NCBI GenBank assembly: GCA_016490735.1
Contig: JAEMWC010001425.1
Coordinates: 1-64,000 of the forward strand
Source: Pachyseris speciosa
Taxonomy: Eukaryota; Cnidaria; Anthozoa; Scleractinia; Pachyseridae
Direction of reading: 5' to 3'
Length of the DNA: 64,000 bases
Shown: positions 57,476 through 64,000 of the stretch, in pieces
How positions within the stretch are numbered: position 1 is the stretch's first letter
How the letters are laid out: each line of letters opens with the position of its first letter
The notes under the pieces: model-generated
Database searches by the model: none
Seen by the model: only the letters and a program-made list of their open reading frames with translations
What the model was told of the DNA's origin: nothing
Position numbers and translations under genes: made by a program

Positions 57476-58147
57476 CTAGTTTGCGACTCGAGCGACAGTT
57501 TAGCAGACGAACGCAAATACTTAGACAACGTTTTCAGTAAGAACAACTACAACCGCGACTTTGTTAGACGCAACACTTACAGGACAGAACCAAACGCTAC
57601 GAACGCTAACCCGACACCAGTCACTACAGCGACTATACCATACATCAAAGGAACTTCTGAGACCATTGCACGGATACTCCAACCTTACGATATCCGTGTC
57701 GCTCACAGACCCATCACAACTTTACGACAATTATTGACGAACGTTAAGGACAAAGACGAACCAAAGGACAGACAGGGAGCAGTTTACAAGATCGAATGCT
57801 GCGACTGTCAGGCCACTTATATAGGTGAGACTGGCAGAAATTTGAACGTAAGACTGACTGAACACAAACGAGCGACGAGAAATGGTGACATCAACAATAA
57901 CATTGCTGAGCACCATTTACTGACAAACCACACAATCGACTGGGACTCTGCTAAATGCATTACCTACTGTACTAACTACCACCAACGGATCGCACTGGAA
58001 AGTTGGTTTACTAACTTAGAACAAACACCACTGAACCGTTGTCAACAGCTTCCCGCACCTTACAAACGACTTATTGACGATATCAACAACAGACAAACAA
58101 TAGACACACCGACTAATTTGACTAACAATACACCTACGAACATTTGA
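57473..58147 (+). pseudogene. Direct partial copy of the PLE ORF C-terminus (left pseudo-LTR)
   Basis: Begins LVCDSSDSLADERKYLDN and ends at the common stop. It equals the last 225 or so residues of the full ORF. It has no own start in the element's frame; an upstream Met at 57428 is supplied by the inverted segment. Confidence 0.9.
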
Positions 58148-58309
58148 CTAACAAAAGACGGATCGAAACGCACCAACCACGGTTTACAGTCTTCACAGCC
58201 AATAACATCACGGCTTAACTGACAGACAACCAATAACATCACGACTTCGTTGACCAATCACATCAACGACCAGAGTACTTATACCATCTCCTGACGTTAC
58301 CCCAATCAC

Positions 58310-60853
58310 TTGACTCTGATGATGACTTCCGCTCAGGTTGTCGAAACGTCAGTCAATGTCACCACAAACAGTCCTTCTCAGGACTACACTAACCCGGACG
58401 ATCGTGCTTCACTTAGTTATGATATGACTCCTGGGTTCAAACCATTTACGATTTTACGTTCACTTGGACGACAGAGCGAACGGCTTGCTAACGATTACAT
58501 CAGTTACGCAAGCAACGTCAGACGAATACGACAACAACTCTGGTTCAACCACCGCTGCAAAGATCTTGGCCTTGTTCCGGCTGGACTTCGACTTAAGTCC
58601 CCGTTGAACACACAAGAGGCTATCCAGATCGTCAAAGCCACCTGCAGACGACTGATCCGAGCGCGGATTAACGACTGTCACAGAAGACTGAACCGTTACA
58701 ACGACAAACTACAGAAACGATTTGACCAACTAAAACAACTTGTACCGACTAACTTACTTGACGTTGTACGCAACATTGCCGACCAACGAGCTAAGAAAAC
58801 AACTGAACAATGCCGCACTAAGACACAACTAAAACTAACTCGGCTACAACGTACTAAAGACAAAAAACGACACAAAACAGACGCTAACTGGGTCAGGAAT
58901 ATCTCTTCCCGTCCCTTAGACAAGACTGGAACTCAGGTACTCTCTTACGGACTTAAACACTCAGTGACGCCTAAACGTATACCGACCGAGGACATTGTAT
59001 CTAGTGTTGAGGCGGCTCTGTCTCGTCAAAGAGAACTATCAGAACCGACCAAGGATAACATCAGAAGTAGAATAGCTTCTACTATACAATCAGCCTCTCT
59101 CACAGACAATAACCTGACTAGAGACGAACGACAAGCACTTAAACGACTGAAAAACGACAATGACATTGTTATACTTCCCGCTGACAAAGGACGTGTTACT
59201 GTTGTTATGGACAAGAAAGACTATCACGACAAAATGGACGCACTTGTCAACGAGAAACAGACTTACGAACTACTTAAACGAGACCCGACGCCAGCACTTC
59301 AACGAAAACTCAACGGCAAACTACTTTCACTTAAGAAAGCTGACGTTATTGACATTCGACGCTACAACAGACTGAGGTGCCACGTGCCACAACCACCGAA
59401 ACTTTACGGACTGCCCAAACTACACAAACCTAACATACCTATGCGACCCATAGTCTCGTTCTGTGGTTCGCCGACTTACCAACTGTCTAAATACCTGACT
59501 ACTATACTGAAACCACTGACTGACGAGTCACGACACAAACTACAGTCGACTGAAAACTTCATTGACGCCATTAAGACAGCACAAGTACCTGACGACCACA
59601 AACTAGTGTCTTTTGATGTGAAATCACTGTTCACCAGTATTCCACTCCAACTGGCTCTAGATTGTACTGAGACCGCCATCAAGAACTCCACGTTACAACT
59701 GCCACTACCAACAGACGACTTAATGGACTTACTGAACCTTTGCCTTACGTCTACCTACTTTCAGTACAACAGCAAACACTACAAACAATTGCACGGGACA
59801 GCTATGGGCTCACCAGTTTCCGTTGTTGTAGCAGAGATCGTCATGCAAAACATCGAGGAACAAGCCCTTGCGACTTACGAACGAACGCTACCGCTCTGGC
59901 TACGTTACGTCGACGACACTTTCACAGCTGTACACAAAGACGAAATCGACGATTTTCACGAACACCTCAACAGACAGAACGCCCACATACAGTTTACCAA
60001 GGAGATCGAGGAAAATGGTAAGATACCTTTTCTAGACTGCCTTGTTAACCGTGACAACAACAAACTACAGACGACAGTTTACAGAAAACCCACACACACT
60101 GACAGACTACTTGACGAATCATCTTACAACCCTACTTCACACAAAGCAACGACAATACGGACCTTAACGAGACGAGCGCAACTAGTTTGCGACTCGAGCG
60201 ACAGTTTAGCAGACGAACGCAAATACTTAGACAACGTTTTCAGTAAGAACAACTACAACCGCGACTTTGTTAGACGCAACACTTACAGGACAGAACCAAA
60301 CGCTACGAACGCTAACCCGACACCAGTCACTACAGCGACTATACCATACATCAAAGGAACTTCTGAGACCATTGCACGGATACTCCAACCTTACGATATC
60401 CGTGTCGCTCACAGACCCATCACAACTTTACGACAATTATTGACGAACGTTAAGGACAAAGACGAACCAAAGGACAGACAGGGAGCAGTTTACAAGATCG
60501 AATGCTGCGACTGTCAGGCCACTTATATAGGTGAGACTGGCAGAAATTTGAACGTAAGACTGACTGAACACAAACGAGCGACGAGAAATGGTGACATCAA
60601 CAATAACATTGCTGAGCACCATTTACTGACAAACCACACAATCGACTGGGACTCTGCTAAATGCATTACCTACTGTACTAACTACCACCAACGGATCGCA
60701 CTGGAAAGTTGGTTTACTAACTTAGAACAAACACCACTGAACCGTTGTCAACAGCTTCCCGCACCTTACAAACGACTTATTGACGATATCAACAACAGAC
60801 AAACAATAGACACACCGACTAATTTGACTAACAATACACCTACGAACATTTGA
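58310..60853 (+). CDS. PLE reverse transcriptase with GIY-YIG endonuclease, 847 residues
   Basis: One uninterrupted frame. An N-terminal region of about 280 residues is followed by the PLE-type DKG motif (VILPADKGRVTVVMDKKDY, about residue 288). Then come LYGLPKLHKPNIPMRPIVS, the palm motif A (FDVKSLFTSIP, about 433), GTAMGSPVS (about 496) and the catalytic YVDD (about 531). The C-terminus has the GIY-YIG nuclease (CCDCQATYIGETGRNLNVRL, about 730-750), the hallmark combination of Penelope-like elements. It copies the element RNA at cut target DNA. The start codon lies in the left pseudo-LTR. No break is visible, so it may be active. All catalytic residues I looked for are present. Confidence 0.92.
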   Translation: MTLMMTSAQVVETSVNVTTNSPSQDYTNPDDRASLSYDMTPGFKPFTILRSLGRQSERLANDYISYASNVRRIRQQLWFNHRCKDLGLVPAGLRLKSPLNTQEAIQIVKATCRRLIRARINDCHRRLNRYNDKLQKRFDQLKQLVPTNLLDVVRNIADQRAKKTTEQCRTKTQLKLTRLQRTKDKKRHKTDANWVRNISSRPLDKTGTQVLSYGLKHSVTPKRIPTEDIVSSVEAALSRQRELSEPTKDNIRSRIASTIQSASLTDNNLTRDERQALKRLKNDNDIVILPADKGRVTVVMDKKDYHDKMDALVNEKQTYELLKRDPTPALQRKLNGKLLSLKKADVIDIRRYNRLRCHVPQPPKLYGLPKLHKPNIPMRPIVSFCGSPTYQLSKYLTTILKPLTDESRHKLQSTENFIDAIKTAQVPDDHKLVSFDVKSLFTSIPLQLALDCTETAIKNSTLQLPLPTDDLMDLLNLCLTSTYFQYNSKHYKQLHGTAMGSPVSVVVAEIVMQNIEEQALATYERTLPLWLRYVDDTFTAVHKDEIDDFHEHLNRQNAHIQFTKEIEENGKIPFLDCLVNRDNNKLQTTVYRKPTHTDRLLDESSYNPTSHKATTIRTLTRRAQLVCDSSDSLADERKYLDNVFSKNNYNRDFVRRNTYRTEPNATNANPTPVTTATIPYIKGTSETIARILQPYDIRVAHRPITTLRQLLTNVKDKDEPKDRQGAVYKIECCDCQATYIGETGRNLNVRLTEHKRATRNGDINNNIAEHHLLTNHTIDWDSAKCITYCTNYHQRIALESWFTNLEQTPLNRCQQLPAPYKRLIDDINNRQTIDTPTNLTNNTPTNI

Positions 60854-61189
60854 CTAACAAAAGACGGATCGAAACGCACCAACCACGGTTTACAGTCTTC
60901 ACAGCCAATAACATCACGGCTTAACTGACAGACAACCAATAACATCACGACTTCGTTGACCAATCACATCAACGACCAGAGTACTTATACCATCTCCTGA
61001 CGTTACCCCAATCACTTGACTCTGATGATGACTTCCGCTCAGGTTGTCGAAACGTCAGTCAATGTCACCACAAACAGTCCTTCTCAGGACTACACTAACC
61101 CGGACGATCGTGCTTCACTTAGTTATGTCTTTATTTAGTTTAAATTAATCATATTTTGTAAATTTTCTAGATTGCAAAAGCAAATAAAG

Positions 61190-61233
<44 letters not shown>

Positions 61234-61235
61234 TG

Positions 61236-61985
61236 ATAACCACACATCATGAAAAAAGCAAACGTTTTGTACTTTTTCTTCCTCCCATTTAAAGTGTACT
61301 GTTTTGTACCTTTTTCTTCAGGTTGCAAGAAACCGTTCCAGAGTGAAAACACCTGCTCGCTAAAAATCATTTGTTTTCAAGAAACGCAAACCCGCTAGTT
61401 TTAACCTTTTGGCGGGAAAATTCACTATTTGCAACTTCCTTCCCAGATAGCTCTTGATCGCCATGAAAAAGAAGGCAAAGCCATTTTTGATGCCGTCAAA
61501 CAGATGTTTCTGTCTCAAAATGAACAAACCAAGTAAAAGTGGACGCGCGTGTTTATACCCCACAAATGTCGACCTAAAAGTCCCTCAAAACAATTTAAGT
61601 TAGACACTTTTGTTCGTGATATTACTAGTATCTACTGTGACAGCACGTGTGTTCAGTGCAATTACCATGTTTTCACAAGGGTGAAAAATATGCCACTCTC
61701 TGACCCTCTGCCAGTGGCCTCATATCAGAATGTTTTTGTCAAAACAGAGAAAAAGCTGTATTCAAAGCGAATATTTCTTTTACTCCAATAGCCGGGGTCC
61801 AACGTCCAACACCACGTCCTCGTCGTGGATCCTGGGAAACGTCAAGGCGGTTAATGGGGCTATGGTAAAGGCACGAAGGCCAACCACCACGTGATAGATT
61901 AAATGTTTGCGGAAACTGAAGCCTTAAGAAAATTTGCTGGACACCCCCTCGGGGGATAAGAGACAATTCCCATTACCCCCGATCA
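61236..61985. other. No gene recognised
   Basis: Between the LINE A tail and the RTE-like remnant. Short frames only, no motif. Confidence 0.4.
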
Positions 61986-61989
61986 GTGG

Positions 61990-64000
61990 GAAACGAAGCA
62001 AGGTATGAAGTGCACCCATGCACAGATGAAGTTCCTCTCGCCAAAATCCCGCTTGAGACGTGTTACAATGTACATGGAATGCTCGTACTATGTATACAAG
62101 GAAAATGTACCCAGATAGTGAAGGAAATGAAGAGATGCAACCTACGTATCCTTGGAGTGAGCGAGAGGAGGTGGAATATCTCTGGGTCACTGCAGACTGC
62201 ATCTGGAGAGACCATCCTGTACTCTGGAAACCCGGCAACGAAGATGATCCTCACGTGAAGGGGGTGAGTCTTATTTTGTGAAGGGTGGGCTCGGATAGCC
62301 TGCTGGCATGGGAATCGGTCTAATAATAATAATGGTTTATTAGAAGTACATCCGCAAGTGGCTCTTCACCTTCTAATCATAAAATTACAATAAATACTAA
62401 ATGTATATAACTTAATTAAATATGTAAATACGAATCATCACTGCCAGATTCGCCTCAAAATGCCAAAACATGTCGATTATACAAGTTTATTCACCAATTA
62501 ACGATGCATCTGTTGAGGAATTATGTTATTATGTTATGATTAGACTTAATCAGTATATGATCCAACGCCGAGAAGAAATGTGACCCTTCTCATAGAAGAT
62601 TTTAAGGGTAAAATTTGCAATAACAACACTGATGCAGAGACTGTCATGGGGCAACATCGGTAAGGCAGCATGAATGACAACGGTGAAATCCTTCTTCTCC
62701 TTCTTCGTCAGCATGTAATTGGGGAAACTATATTTCCCCATAAGCCATGCCATAAAGCTACATGGAGATGGAGATCGCCCGATGCAAGAACTGAGAATCA
62801 AATTAATCACATCACAATTTATCGACGCTGGAGAAGCTGCCTTCAAGATGTCTGAGTAAAGAGGAATGTGGGTTCCGACCACCACGTGGTGGTCTCGTAG
62901 CTTCAGATGAAGCTTACAGTACTAAGAAAAGCAAGAACTTATATTACGTTAGAAAACTGAAGTCGGAGGATAGAAAAAGGGAATTCAATTTAACGCTGCA
63001 GAATCGCTTTGAGTTATTAGATCCTAGCCTAGGAGAAGAGGGAAGAGAGGTAAATGAAGATTGCAATGCTATTAAGGATACGTACATCCATGTGAAGCAT
63101 CCATGTGAAGAGGTGTGGGGGAAAGTGGAAGACAACTGAAAGCAGATGTTAATGAGGGCGAGAACACGGCTTGACAAACAGAATGCTATGTAAAAGTATG
63201 TAATCAAGAAGTGCAGTTATAAAGTGGCGTGTCGAAAACATAAGAGGGTATATATATCAACCAGGTGGCTCCAGTCGCTGAAGAAGCTGCAAGTAAGGGA
63301 GATCTCAACAAGCTGTACCAAACAATGAGAATCCTTAGTAGAAGAAGAAGTAACCAAAGTAAGCCGATCCGGAAATAAGCTATTCAAGGAAGGTGACATC
63401 AGTGCGAAAACTAACGAACAACTTGCACGCTGGAAAGAACACTTCGAAGAAGTGCTCAATCGACCCCCGCCCGTAAATCAACCTGTCCCGCAGACTGGAG
63501 AAGATCTTCCGATAAAGACGGATAGCATATTCCAGGGCGGAAATTAGATTAGCCATTAAAAGCCTCAATATGGGAAAGGGGACTGGGATACATAATATCC
63601 CCTCACAAACCATTCAGGCAGGTGTCAGTTGATGCCCTGTACAGACCCCCCAACAAGATCTGGAGGGAAGAGGAAATACCGGAAGAATGGAGGAAGGGTC
63701 TACTCGTTAGGGTGCGAAAGAAAGGTGATACCACACATTGTGAGAATTGGAAAGGGGTTAAACTGTTGGTCATTTCAAGTAAAATCTTAAGCTGGATTGT
63801 TCTGAATCGAATGAAGTTTGTATCATATTCATTGTTGAGGGATGAACAAGCTGGTTTTTGTCGTGAGCGCTACTGCACAGATCAAATAACCACTCACAGA
63901 ATTATCATCGAACAGTCATTGGAATGAAACACTGGACTCTACCTTGCCATTATAGATTTTGAAAAGGCCTTTGATTCGGTGGACCGGGATGTGATGTGGC
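61990..64000 (+). mobile_element. RTE-like LINE, decayed, cut by the window edge
   Basis: The endonuclease part at 62040-62280 reads GKCTQIVKEMKRCNLRILGV, SERRWNISGSLQTASGET and ILYSGNP, as in RTE/BovB-type ORFs. It resumes at 62575-62890 after an insertion (MNDNGEILLLLLRQHVIGET, FPHKPCHKATWRWRSPDART). Reverse transcriptase begins at 63640: EIPEEWRKGLLVRVRKKGDT, LLRDEQAGFCRERYCTDQIT and, at the edge, DFEKAFDSVDRDVMW. Several frameshifts and stops interrupt it, so it is inactive. Confidence 0.82.
62322..62572 (-). mobile_element. Short retroelement tail inserted in the RTE-like LINE
   Basis: Begins with TAATAATAATAATGG, i.e. an (ATT)n tail in reverse orientation, followed by about 230 bp of AT-rich sequence, and it interrupts the endonuclease coding region. 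It could be a SINE or the 3' end of a LINE on the minus strand. Confidence 0.5.

Larger units (their letters stand above)
56254..61125 (+). mobile_element. Penelope-like retroelement (PLE) inserted in the LINE A 3' UTR
   Basis: The 12-bp word TGTCTTTATTTA flanks the element on both sides (56242-56253 and 61126-61137). Organisation: an inverted partial copy (56254-57472, minus), a direct partial copy (57473-58420), and a full unit whose 3' end repeats the direct copy (60179-61125). The two direct repeats of about 947 bp are the pseudo-LTRs typical of PLEs. Coding sequences of the three C-terminal copies translate identically, so the insertion is recent. Confidence 0.9.
53500..61235 (+). mobile_element. 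LINE A (CR1/Jockey-like), split by two later insertions
   Basis: Reverse transcriptase pieces run in order: 53600-53920 (KISKVTPVDKGG, NYRPISTLSTFTEILEK, FQFGFRKGNSTAEAI), 54919-55593 (FLDFSKAFDTVN, GIPQGSTLGPLLFLIYINDL, FADDTNVF) and a C-terminal part with a frameshift (55600-56105). The 3' UTR reaches 56253 and resumes at 61126 to end in AATAAAGATTATTATT, an (ATT)n tail. Removing insertion B rejoins TLRKAID without a base lost. The 5' part (endonuclease) is missing. Confidence 0.82.

Noticed and set aside
56451..60963. Small repeated frames such as those at 56451-56648, 58060-58257 and 60766-60963
   Set aside because: They are antisense shadows of the three copies of the PLE C-terminal region.

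Overview
The window is animal nuclear DNA, most likely from a cnidarian and probably a stony coral. The main gene is built like the mucin-like skeletal-matrix proteins known from corals: a Ser/Thr-rich tract, then NIDO, AMOP, VWD, EGF repeats and a transmembrane segment. Introns are long and AT-rich. Repeats are dense: Penelope-like element, CR1/L2-like and RTE-like LINEs, tRNA-derived SINEs, Harbinger- and Tc1-related DNA elements and many foldback MITEs. No bacterial, organellar or viral gene is visible. The species was not determined.

Mucin-like gene (minus strand, 4981-34138). I assembled 21 coding exons by matching splice sites and intron phases. They run from a signal-peptide exon at 34138, through one 5.7-kb Ser/Thr-rich exon (26142-31850), NIDO (23404-25268), AMOP (20446-21025), VWD (16076-17544), an Ig/cadherin-like fold (13184-13376 and on), about seven EGF modules (8505-13069), a juxtamembrane region with a furin-type basic motif, a transmembrane helix (6642-7007) and a short cytoplasmic tail ending at 4981. 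The product would be about 3,250 residues. Three unique exons each need exactly one extra base to keep frame and phase, and the repeat exon has further breaks, so the copy is either an imperfect assembly or decaying. Its introns hold MITEs, a Tc1-like relic, LINE 3' ends and a compound microsatellite.

Upstream flank (33.6-43.4 kb). The promoter and first-exon segment is duplicated at 37.6-38.5 kb with an identical signal-peptide exon. The second copy is split by about 4.4 kb bounded by 88-bp direct repeats. Inside lies part of another minus-strand gene (exons 41395-40861 and 40467-40360) whose first exon carries a 318-bp MITE with 11-bp target duplications. A small two-exon plus-strand gene is predicted at 35791-36557.

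Repeat-rich part (43.4-53 kb). Two structures show oppositely oriented iteron arrays facing each other: a CCGATTTTCGG family (43.84-44.29 and 46.34-46.77 kb), and 33/35-bp iterons with a GCAGAAATTCTGC palindrome (47.42-48.40 and 50.75-51.83 kb). The second is enclosed by perfect 38-bp inverted repeats at 46892 and 52054. It is the best candidate for an undescribed element.

Retroelement nest (53.4-64 kb). A LINE (A) is interrupted in its reverse transcriptase by a 5'-truncated second LINE (B, 53926-54918, AGAAA target duplication). In its 3' UTR it is interrupted by a near-intact Penelope-like element (56254-61125, 12-bp target duplication). That element encodes an 847-residue RT/GIY-YIG protein. 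A decayed RTE-type LINE runs off the right edge.
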